Shown piece by piece: positions 1 through 7,057 of a DNA stretch of 21,237 bases (the stretch's first letter is position 1; the number at the start of each line of letters is the position of its first letter). The notes below the pieces were generated by a model. The model ran no database searches and was not told the DNA's origin. It saw nothing but the letters and a program-made list of their open reading frames with translations. The DNA lies in the NCBI GenBank assembly GCA_016291895.1, contig JAEEZO010000071.1, forward strand, positions 1-21,237, in the 5' to 3' direction. Both the position numbers and the translations under genes were made by a program. The stretch comes from Caryophanales bacterium (GTDB lineage Bacteria > Bacillota_I > Bacilli_A > RF39 > UBA660).

Positions 1-789
1 ATATCCTTCAAACATTCCTGTGTATTTATTAGTTTCTTTATAATCAGTATTTGTTTTATAAAATTCTTGAGTTTCATATAAGGCATTATCAAGACCAAAA
101 ACTGATGAAATATTAGATGAAACAAAATTATATAAATCCATAGCATGATATAAAGATAATCCAAAACGATTAACAACATATGGTCGATTCCATTGTTTAT
201 ATAATCTACTATAATCATTTCTATTAGCGGTTATAAAAGATGGAGATGCAATTATTAATCCAACAAGTAATGTTTTCCAAAATTTCTTTCTTAGATACTT
301 TTTACCTTTCTTAATATCAGGTAAATTCTTTTTTATCTTTTTATAAATAATAAAGAAAATAATAGGTGCTAAGAAATAAATAAATTGTAGTGGATTTAAA
401 TGTTCAAAGAAAGCTTCTTTAACCGTTTTAACTTGTCCTAATGATGATATTTCGGATACAGAACTAAATGATGCATAATAAGTATAGTAAACAGCATCAA
501 TAACACATACTAAAGAATGAAATGAAAGCATGCATAATAAGTAAATAAATCTTTTTTTATGTGTTTTAAAAAAGAAGTTAAATGATCCTAATAGAATTAT
601 CATAAAAGTATCAACAAATACAGGATATAAAGTTAAATAAACATGTGTTGTAAATACTCTTAATAAAAACATTATAAATAGTGATATTAATATATAGAGA
701 ATAAATGTTTTATTATTATGATAATATGTTTTTAAAAAAGCAATAAATCTTTTTAAATCCTTTTTTACTAAATTTAAGTATTTTTTCAT
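1..789 (-). CDS. LtaS-like lipoteichoic acid synthase family protein, N-terminal part (runs off left edge)
   Basis: The reading frame is open from the ATG at 789 to the window edge, giving the first 263 residues. The start is supported by a GAGAGGGG-type ribosome binding site about 5 bases upstream. About five hydrophobic segments alternate with short Lys-rich loops. They are followed by a soluble linker with NRFGLSLYHAMDLYNF (about 204-219), then FGLDNALYE and YTGMFEGY at the cut end. In LtaS/YfnI-type proteins a five-helix membrane domain, a juxtamembrane helical linker and this kind of FEG(Y/K)N stretch precede the extracellular sulfatase-fold catalytic domain, which moves glycerol-phosphate from phosphatidylglycerol onto LTA. 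That catalytic domain lies outside the window, so activity cannot be judged. It could be another sulfatase-family phosphoglycerol or phosphoethanolamine transferase. It is divergent from the pilus operon. Confidence 0.72.
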   Translation of the reverse strand, partial: MKKYLNLVKKDLKRFIAFLKTYYHNNKTFILYILISLFIMFLLRVFTTHVYLTLYPVFVDTFMIILLGSFNFFFKTHKKRFIYLLCMLSFHSLVCVIDAVYYTYYASFSSVSEISSLGQVKTVKEAFFEHLNPLQFIYFLAPIIFFIIYKKIKKNLPDIKKGKKYLRKKFWKTLLVGLIIASPSFITANRNDYSRLYKQWNRPYVVNRFGLSLYHAMDLYNFVSSNISSVFGLDNALYETQEFYKTNTDYKETNKYTGMFEGY

Positions 790-812
790 AATACCCCTCT
801 CAAAACACATAT

Positions 813-841
813 ATTATAGCACAAATAGTATATTTTGAAAA
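813..841 (-). promoter_or_regulatory. Predicted promoter of the LtaS-like gene
   Basis: On the minus strand there is an extended -10 (TGCTATAAT; hexamer 818-813) with a weak -35 TTTTCA (841-836) at 17-base spacing. It ends about 24 bases before the start codon at 789. Confidence 0.55.
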
Positions 842-873
842 CAATTATTTTACGTTTGCTTGTTAACAGTGCT

Positions 874-903
874 GTGTAAACGTGTGTAAAATGAAGTGTA
901 AAA
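874..903 (+). repeat. Three direct GTGTAAA repeats upstream of the pilus operon (possible operator)
   Basis: GTGTAAA occurs at 874-880, 884-890 and 896-902, so the copies start 10 and 12 bases apart, close to one helical turn. They lie about 45-70 bases upstream of a TATAAT candidate -10 at 946-951 (a second overlaps at 951-956) that has no recognisable -35 at 16-18 bases. This layout is typical of an activator or repressor site. The regulator is not identifiable here. Confidence 0.4.
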
Positions 904-981
904 TTTACTTTTGCTAATTGCAAGTTATAGATTGTTATTTTTAATTATAATATAATTAAATTAAGGATAGAGGAGAGTATT

Positions 982-3924
982 ATGAATAAAAAGTATTATT
1001 TTTTATCATTAATCATTTTATTTATAATAATACCAATTAATATATTGGCTCGAGATGTAGATATGGATACGATTGATAGTCCATATAAAATAATGAACTA
1101 TAAGCGCATTATGGGTGATCTTCAAAATTATGGTATATTTGCTTACGATTCGATAAATATTCCTAATAATGCAACTGTATCATCAAATTTTGCGACAAAT
1201 AAATTAAATATTAATAATGATTCTTGGGTTAATTCTTCTATAAATGTAGATATTAGTATCGTTCAACCATATACGGATTTTTATGTTTCGACAGATACAC
1301 CATGGGCATGGGGGCCAGTTTCCAACGTCGCTCTTACTGATATGAGTGGATCTGTTCCAGCTAATTTTTATATTCCGTCACAGTTGATAAATGTAACTAA
1401 TACTGTGGAAAATGTACATACTGTTTCTAATTATTCATCATATACAACAACATTTGAAAATGCTCACACATATATAAGTGATATGTCTAATTACTTATAT
1501 AATGCACCTAGTAGTTTTAAACCAAGTGTTGTAGTTAGTGAAGGTTTATTAACGATTAGTGGCTTTGAAAACTTAGATACTGATACATATTATGTTGATT
1601 TAAATGCTTCTCATCTTAGTGGAGCAGATGGAAATGTATTTAATGTTGATTTATCAAATATTCCTAATAATAAAACTGTTGTTTTCAACATTGATTCTTC
1701 ACTTACTAGATTTGGTTTAATTACAAACAGTCCTGATATTAATTATAATGTAATTTTTAATTATAATGGAAGTGGGAATATTGATATTTTATCTTCTTTT
1801 GGTGGAATTATTATTGCCCCAAATGCAACAGTAAACAATAGAAATAGTTCTGTATTACATCAAGTAATATGCAATACATTAAATATGGAAGACAATAGTA
1901 ATGTTTGTTTTGGAAATAAAAAAGAATTAGGTGTTGGCATTCAAATTGATTTAATAGTTTCATATTTGCAAAGTGGGGAAGTAAATTATGTTTATCCTTC
2001 TGGAAATAATAATCAATATTATGACTTTGTTATAGAAAAGCGTAGTGAACGCATTGGACCTAGACCTAGTGATGATGATTGGACTATGGTGGGGGAAGAA
2101 ACAACATCATATATGAAAACTATTTTTTTGGTGGATGAACCGGGTACATATAGAGTTTATCAAAGGGGATTAACTGAAGATGATTTATCCAAACCAGGTA
2201 ATATTATTTATGTTTATGTTCCAGAGCCTTATTATTCTGATTCTGATGGTAACAAATATTTTCCAGAAGAAAGGTATTTTATTTATATTAACAATGATTC
2301 TCCAAATCCAGGCTTTGAACCGATTGTTATGCCAAATGGTGTAAATACTAGTTATTATCAAGAAAGAAATCCTTATTTTATAATAACAGGAACGGCTCCT
2401 GAAACTAAAACTGTTACGATATCAAAAAGTATTCCTGATGGTGTTGATTTACAAGGACCTTTTGAAATTTATTTTAAATTAACACTACCTGAAAGTTCAT
2501 CCCATGAATTTGAAAATGATACTATTAACATTTCAGGCATTGAATATCGTGTTATTTCACTTTCTCCTAAAGAGTTGACTATTATTACAACGATGAATAG
2601 TGGAGATAGATTTAATATAGAAATTTTTGATGACGCTAGTATAAGAATTTATGAAAGACAAAATGCTGAAAGGATAAATGGTGGAGGATTAACTCAAGTT
2701 ATACCAAAGTTTAAATTTAATTACGGTAATGATTCAAGTCAATATAGTGTTGAAGAAATAGGTTATTATAATCGTAGTGGTCAATTTACGAGCAATGGAA
2801 ATTATAGTTCAAATTATATATCAACTATACGAGATATAGAGATTAATGATAAACTAATCAATCAAGATACTGGTGAAACCTTTAGTGGTTATTTAAATTC
2901 AATTGAAATAACTAATGAATTGTATAAATATCAAGAAGTAACTTTAAGAAAAGAGCTTCATTCTGGCGATACAAATGAAATATTTTATTATGAAATATAT
3001 GTACAACCAAATGGTGCTTCAGAACTAGTAACTCGATACAATAAGTATCTTGTTTTTCAAAATGAACTTGATGCTGCAAATTCAAGTACTAGTTTACCAT
3101 TACTTAATATTGATGACTATCATATAGGAAATTTCATTAGATTCGATGATAATAATATTCTTGGTGATACAATAAAGTTTAGAGTAGCATTAAGAGATGG
3201 GGAATCTTTTACTTTCTATACTGCTTCAGCAAATTATAAAATAATTGAAATCTTTGGTGAGGAAGACTTTGGTAATTATTATGCAGAAATAGATTGTGAC
3301 CATAATTCAGCTACTACTAATATAAGTAATGAGGAATATAAGATTACTGATCAAATTGTAGTATCTGATTCAGGATCATCTCCGATTGAAATAATTTATA
3401 AGAATTATAAAATGGCGGATATTAATATTGAAAAAACTATTTCTGGTTCGGGTGGAAATTTAAATAGTAAATTTGATTTTACTTTACAATATAGTAATCC
3501 TGATGATAGTTATCCTTCTTACACACCTCGTGTTTTAGTTAATGGTAATCTTTGGATTGACACGGAAGTTGATGAAGAAAATCATATTATTTCTATAAAG
3601 AATATAGGTAATCATGACCATATTAGTTTGAAGATGTTATCTGGTGTTATATTTGAGCTATCTGAGGATGGTGGAAAGTATACATGTAATGCTGTTGCAT
3701 TATTAGATTCAGATTCTATTGAAGCAACAAGTGGTTATGGAGGATGTAGCATTTCTGGAAATGCCGCAGGTGCTTCATATGTTTTTAACAATTCACTTGA
3801 AATGGATGTTCCAACGGGAAATAAATTTAATATTATATACTACTTGTTATTAATTATTATTGCAATTACAACCTTTGTAATAATGGGATTTATAAAAAGA
3901 AAAACTGGTGGTGTTAAGATGTGA
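982..3924 (+). CDS. Large sortase-anchored pilus tip-type adhesin (choice-of-anchor A head, pilin-type C-terminal domain)
   Basis: This 980-residue secreted surface protein is the first gene of the pilus operon; AGGAG at 971-975 sets the start. A signal peptide covers residues 1 to about 24 (ends ILA). Residues about 38-310 resemble the choice-of-anchor A domain: an opening GDLQNYGIFAYDSINIP, then VFNVDLSNIP, and near the end an IIIAPNATVNN strand followed by HQVICNTL. The middle (about 320-810) is beta-rich and I cannot assign it. From about 812 a pilin-type domain begins (INIEKTISG, FDFTLQY) with candidate isopeptide residues Lys818, Glu895 and Asn936/937. A sorting signal ends the protein: VPTGN at 943-947, a hydrophobic helix, then KRK. 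By position and size it corresponds to Cpa of streptococcal FCT pili, but I see no thioester domain. Ligand unknown. It ends with TGA, the only clear TGA stop in the window. Confidence 0.75.
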   Translation: MNKKYYFLSLIILFIIIPINILARDVDMDTIDSPYKIMNYKRIMGDLQNYGIFAYDSINIPNNATVSSNFATNKLNINNDSWVNSSINVDISIVQPYTDFYVSTDTPWAWGPVSNVALTDMSGSVPANFYIPSQLINVTNTVENVHTVSNYSSYTTTFENAHTYISDMSNYLYNAPSSFKPSVVVSEGLLTISGFENLDTDTYYVDLNASHLSGADGNVFNVDLSNIPNNKTVVFNIDSSLTRFGLITNSPDINYNVIFNYNGSGNIDILSSFGGIIIAPNATVNNRNSSVLHQVICNTLNMEDNSNVCFGNKKELGVGIQIDLIVSYLQSGEVNYVYPSGNNNQYYDFVIEKRSERIGPRPSDDDWTMVGEETTSYMKTIFLVDEPGTYRVYQRGLTEDDLSKPGNIIYVYVPEPYYSDSDGNKYFPEERYFIYINNDSPNPGFEPIVMPNGVNTSYYQERNPYFIITGTAPETKTVTISKSIPDGVDLQGPFEIYFKLTLPESSSHEFENDTINISGIEYRVISLSPKELTIITTMNSGDRFNIEIFDDASIRIYERQNAERINGGGLTQVIPKFKFNYGNDSSQYSVEEIGYYNRSGQFTSNGNYSSNYISTIRDIEINDKLINQDTGETFSGYLNSIEITNELYKYQEVTLRKELHSGDTNEIFYYEIYVQPNGASELVTRYNKYLVFQNELDAANSSTSLPLLNIDDYHIGNFIRFDDNNILGDTIKFRVALRDGESFTFYTASANYKIIEIFGEEDFGNYYAEIDCDHNSATTNISNEEYKITDQIVVSDSGSSPIEIIYKNYKMADINIEKTISGSGGNLNSKFDFTLQYSNPDDSYPSYTPRVLVNGNLWIDTEVDEENHIISIKNIGNHDHISLKMLSGVIFELSEDGGKYTCNAVALLDSDSIEATSGYGGCSISGNAAGASYVFNNSLEMDVPTGNKFNIIYYLLLIIIAITTFVIMGFIKRKTGGVKM

Positions 3925-3980
3925 TTGTTTATATAAAAGAAAATAAAAAATTAAAAACAAAAAAAAGAGAGGTATTAATT

Positions 3981-4976
3981 ATGAAAAAAATAGAAAAAGT
4001 ATTATTTATGCTAATTTTAATGTTTGCTTTTACAATGACAGTAAAAGCAGATGATGAGTTTCACTCAATTACAATTACAAAGCAAATTGTTCATGCAGAT
4101 ACAGCGGTATCGAATAGTTACCATTATACATTAACGCCTATTAATTGTAATACACTTGAAGGAGTTCAAAACTGTGTTACATATGGCGGTCAAGCTAAGA
4201 ATTATACGCTTAATGTTACAACAAGTAATACACCAAATGCTGAAGGTGAAATTGTAGTAAGCGCAACTTGGAATTTAGAGAGTTTAGCAGAAGGCGGATC
4301 TGATGGATCTTACTTTGCTACACTTGGAGATTATTATTTTGAACTTAAGGAAACTGAGTCAAATAAAACTTATCGTATAGCTGTGTTGTCTAGAATGAAT
4401 TCTAGTAATTCTCCATCTCAATTTTGGACTATTATGCAACAAGGTGCTGCTGATGATGGTAAAAAAGGACCATACGAATTTGTTGATCAACCAACAGCCA
4501 GTCTAACTTTATCTAAAACCGTTTCAGGTGATTTAGGTAATCAAAATGAAGATTTTAATTTTGAAGTTGAAATAAAAGATTATGATGGTAATGCAATTAC
4601 TGAAAGTAGAACTTTAACTCTTTCAGGTGATGCTAGTGGAACTCAAACTATAAGTTCTTCAAATAATAAAGTAACTGTTACTTTAAAACATGGAGAAACT
4701 GCAACTATTAGTGGATTAGATAGTGGATGGAAATATAAAGTTACAGAATTAGGAGCCACAAATTATAAAACATATATTGATAGTTCAACTACAGATAGTA
4801 AGGTAACAGCACAAAAGACTTTATCAAATGATGCATCTAAAAATAGTGTTAGTTATCAAAACGTTCGTGAATCAGTATCTCCAACAGGTATTATTTTAAA
4901 TATTCTACCATTTATTGGATTAATATTTATCGCTGTTGGTAGTGGATTATTAATTAGAAAAAAAGTTAATGCGTAA
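3981..4976 (+). CDS. FctA/Spy0128-like major (backbone) pilin
   Basis: A 331-residue precursor. I choose the ATG at 3981 because AGAGAGG lies just upstream and a signal peptide follows at once (residues 1-23, ending VKA). An upstream GTG at 3921 would add a Lys-rich stretch with no function. Two pilin domains are visible. Domain 1 (about 28-170) has Lys34, Glu124 and, where Asn is usual, Asp169 (YEFVDQ). Domain 2 (about 174-297) has Lys179 in LSKTVSG, Glu256 in YKVTE and Asn294 in SYQN. These are the expected residues for intramolecular Lys-Asn (or Lys-Asp) isopeptide bonds, as in the streptococcal backbone pilin. The sorting signal is SPTGI (300-304), then a hydrophobic helix and RKK. The class B sortase encoded downstream probably polymerises it. 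Which lysine links the subunits cannot be told from sequence alone. Confidence 0.8.
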   Translation: MKKIEKVLFMLILMFAFTMTVKADDEFHSITITKQIVHADTAVSNSYHYTLTPINCNTLEGVQNCVTYGGQAKNYTLNVTTSNTPNAEGEIVVSATWNLESLAEGGSDGSYFATLGDYYFELKETESNKTYRIAVLSRMNSSNSPSQFWTIMQQGAADDGKKGPYEFVDQPTASLTLSKTVSGDLGNQNEDFNFEVEIKDYDGNAITESRTLTLSGDASGTQTISSSNNKVTVTLKHGETATISGLDSGWKYKVTELGATNYKTYIDSSTTDSKVTAQKTLSNDASKNSVSYQNVRESVSPTGIILNILPFIGLIFIAVGSGLLIRKKVNA

Positions 4977-4978
4977 TT

Positions 4979-5557
4979 ATGAATGAAGATGTTAACACTT
5001 TTAATCCAGTAAATGATAATGTCGTTAATAATTCAATTGATCTAGAAAAATTAGATTCACGAAAAAAGCTTAAAAGGAATTTGATATATCTATCAATTAA
5101 AATATGTTTGATTGTTTTAGTATTCTATATTTTATTCTTTCATATTTTTGGTATTCAAATTGTCCGAAATGCTAATATGAATCCATCGATTAAGGAAGGG
5201 TCATTAGTTCTTTATTATCGTTTAAACAAAAAGTATATGCGCGGTGATGTAGTATCCGTAGATATTAATGGTAAAAAGGGTATATATCGCATATTAGCTC
5301 TTGAAGGCGATGTTGTTAATATAACTGATGATGGTTTTGTATTAATAAATGAAGCTAGTGAAGAAAAAGAAAGTTTTTACAGTACAGTAAAAGCTATAAA
5401 TAGTGAGGTTAAATATCCCTATACTGTTAAGAATAATGAAGTTTTCTTAATAAATGATTATCGCTTAGTAACAAGTGACTCACGCGAATTTGGTGCTGTT
5501 AATATTAATAATATTAATGGTACTGTTATGGTAAAATTGCAAATAAGAAATTTCTAA
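4979..5557 (+). CDS. SipA-like signal peptidase I homologue lacking both catalytic residues (pilus assembly factor)
   Basis: A 192-residue protein with an N-terminal cytoplasmic stretch, one membrane helix (about 35-58) and a type I signal peptidase (S26) domain outside. Box B reads NANMNPSI, so the Ser nucleophile of the SMxPT motif is Asn66. Box D reads GIYRILALEGD, so the general-base Lys of the KR motif is Tyr103. Box E is kept (TSDSREFG, 165-172). The fold is therefore probably preserved and peptidase activity lost. This parallels streptococcal SipA of FCT pilus loci, where the Ser/Lys pair is also replaced and the protein is needed for pilus polymerisation. It starts two bases after the pilin stop with no clear Shine-Dalgarno sequence, which suggests translational coupling. 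A role as assembly chaperone is inferred from homology and context. Confidence 0.8.
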   Translation: MNEDVNTFNPVNDNVVNNSIDLEKLDSRKKLKRNLIYLSIKICLIVLVFYILFFHIFGIQIVRNANMNPSIKEGSLVLYYRLNKKYMRGDVVSVDINGKKGIYRILALEGDVVNITDDGFVLINEASEEKESFYSTVKAINSEVKYPYTVKNNEVFLINDYRLVTSDSREFGAVNINNINGTVMVKLQIRNF

Positions 5558-5572
5558 TAAGGAGTGATTAAT

Positions 5573-6220
5573 ATGTTTATAAATTTAATAGAAAAATATA
5601 AAGTGACGATATTTATATTAATCACTCTTTTTCTCTCTCCATTAATATGTTTCGCAAGTGATCAAATTAAGGTAGAGTGCTCAGTTAGCAATATAAAAGA
5701 ACCAACAGATTTAACAGTTGATTACGTAATAATTCCAGATCCATCTAATTTAACTACAGCAACTAATGAGCCAACAAATCTTACATTAATTATTAATAAA
5801 AACGATAGGATTGTAGACCAAAAAGTTGATAAAAATATTTATATAGATTTTAATGATACAGTTTATAACGATGTAGGATTATATAAATATATTATAGAGG
5901 AAGAGAATATAAGTAATGAAGCTGACTATAATTTAACAAATAAAAAATATGAAATATATGTACAAGCAGTATATGATAGTGAAGGTAATATAATAAAGAA
6001 TATTCTTTTATTTGGAACTGATTTAAGTGATAATGAAAAGAAACCGGTAAAGTTTGCTTATAAAAATGTTAATGACGAAATAATTATAGATATTCCAAAA
6101 ACAGATAAAAATATATATCGTTTACCAATAGTGCTTTTAATTTTATCAATTGCGTTTATAATTATTATTTTGGGAAAGAGAAGAAAATATGATCAACAAA
6201 GTATTGAAAGTAATAGATAA
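5573..6220 (+). CDS. FctB-like small (basal/anchor) pilin
   Basis: A 215-residue precursor. I prefer the ATG at 5573 over the GTG at 5564 because AAGGAG sits at 5559-5564, eight bases ahead. A signal peptide covers about 1-28 (ends CFA). The mature part has one FctA-type pilin domain: DYVIIP near 50, VGLYKYIIEEEN (101-112), YEIYVQAVYD (126-135) and FAYKN (161-165). Its sorting signal is IPKTD (174-178), then a hydrophobic helix and KRRK. This differs from the xPTG motifs of the other two pilins. In streptococcal FCT pili the FctB subunit carries a distinct motif and is attached to the wall by the housekeeping sortase; I infer the same role here. It overlaps the sortase gene by 32 bases. Confidence 0.7.
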   Translation: MFINLIEKYKVTIFILITLFLSPLICFASDQIKVECSVSNIKEPTDLTVDYVIIPDPSNLTTATNEPTNLTLIINKNDRIVDQKVDKNIYIDFNDTVYNDVGLYKYIIEEENISNEADYNLTNKKYEIYVQAVYDSEGNIIKNILLFGTDLSDNEKKPVKFAYKNVNDEIIIDIPKTDKNIYRLPIVLLILSIAFIIIILGKRRKYDQQSIESNR

Positions 6221-6941
6221 AATAATAAATCTTTTCATTATAATATTTACTCTTACAATCTTATCAATTGGTATATACGGAGTATATGATGCATATCAAA
6301 TATATGAAAAAGTAACATTTAGTGATGATTTAAAGAAAATTCGTGAAGCAAAATCAAATATGACTTTTGAAGATGTAAAAAGTATTAATAGTGATATAAT
6401 TGGTTGGATTAAAATATCTAATACAACAATTGATTATCCTATTTTACAAACTACTAATAATCAAACATATTTAAATCTAGATTATAAAAAAGAATATAAT
6501 TATGCTGGAAGTATTTTTTTAGACTATCGTAATGATAGTGACTTTTCTAATGACTACAATATTTTATATGGTCATAATTTATCTGTAGGCGGAATGTTTT
6601 CTGATATAGCTAAATATGATGATAATGAATACTTTAATGATCATCTTTTAGGTGTTCTAACATTACCTGATAGAAAATATAAAATAGAGGTTATCACATA
6701 TTCTATTATTAATGTAAATGATAATATTCCCTATAATTTACTTTTTAATAAAAATGATTCTTCCGAAGAGTTATTAAATTATTATAAAGAGAAATCTATA
6801 TTTATAAATAATATAGAATATAGTTCAAATGATAAATTATTATTATTATCAACTTGTGATAATAATGATCGTAATCAAAGATTAGTTTTATTAACAAGAT
6901 TAGTAGAACTTGATAATATTACTTTAGAACAATTTAGTTAG
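6189..6941 (+). CDS. Class B sortase (pilus polymerase)
   Basis: A 250-residue membrane transpeptidase with an N-terminal anchor helix (about 11-33). Class B sortase landmarks are in order: DIIGWIKISNTTIDYPILQ (69-87), YAGSIFLDYRND (105-116), catalytic His129 in ILYGHN, catalytic Cys223 in LLLSTC and Arg231 eight residues later. The length is normal for class B. It is the only sortase in the window and lies inside the pilin operon, so it probably joins the SPTGI and VPTGN pilins through isopeptide bonds, like the class B pilus sortases of FCT loci, rather than acting in haem uptake. The start overlaps the upstream gene and has only a weak AAAGAG ribosome site, suggesting coupled translation. 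A housekeeping sortase for wall attachment would have to be encoded elsewhere. Confidence 0.88.
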   Translation: MINKVLKVIDKIINLFIIIFTLTILSIGIYGVYDAYQIYEKVTFSDDLKKIREAKSNMTFEDVKSINSDIIGWIKISNTTIDYPILQTTNNQTYLNLDYKKEYNYAGSIFLDYRNDSDFSNDYNILYGHNLSVGGMFSDIAKYDDNEYFNDHLLGVLTLPDRKYKIEVITYSIINVNDNIPYNLLFNKNDSSEELLNYYKEKSIFINNIEYSSNDKLLLLSTCDNNDRNQRLVLLTRLVELDNITLEQFS

Positions 6942-6976
6942 AACACATGTATTTAATGAATGATACATGTGTTTTT
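6942..6976 (+). terminator. Rho-independent terminator of the pilus operon
   Basis: A perfect 11-base inverted repeat, AACACATGTAT (6942-6952) and ATACATGTGTT (6963-6973), with a 10-base loop runs into a five-T tract. It begins right after the sortase stop codon. Confidence 0.85.
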
Positions 6977-7057
6977 ATAATGTAAAGCGATTATTTTTAT
7001 AATAATAGATATAAATTATAAGAAATAATAATGTATAATGATTATAGGAGTATGATT

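Noticed and set aside
3922..3936. TGA at the end of the tip-type adhesin as a possible Trp codon (mycoplasma code)
   Set aside because: Read-through would add only five residues after a complete sorting signal. All genes use TGG for Trp and none needs an internal TGA, so the standard bacterial code is the simpler reading.
3921..3980. Upstream GTG start extending the backbone pilin by 20 residues
   Set aside because: It would place a Lys-rich stretch before the signal peptide; ATG 3981 has a good ribosome site and a signal peptide directly after it.
7031..7057. Earlier ATGs for the Big_2/hydrolase protein
   Set aside because: AGGAG at 7046-7050 is downstream of the first ATG and only one base from the second; it fits ATG 7058.
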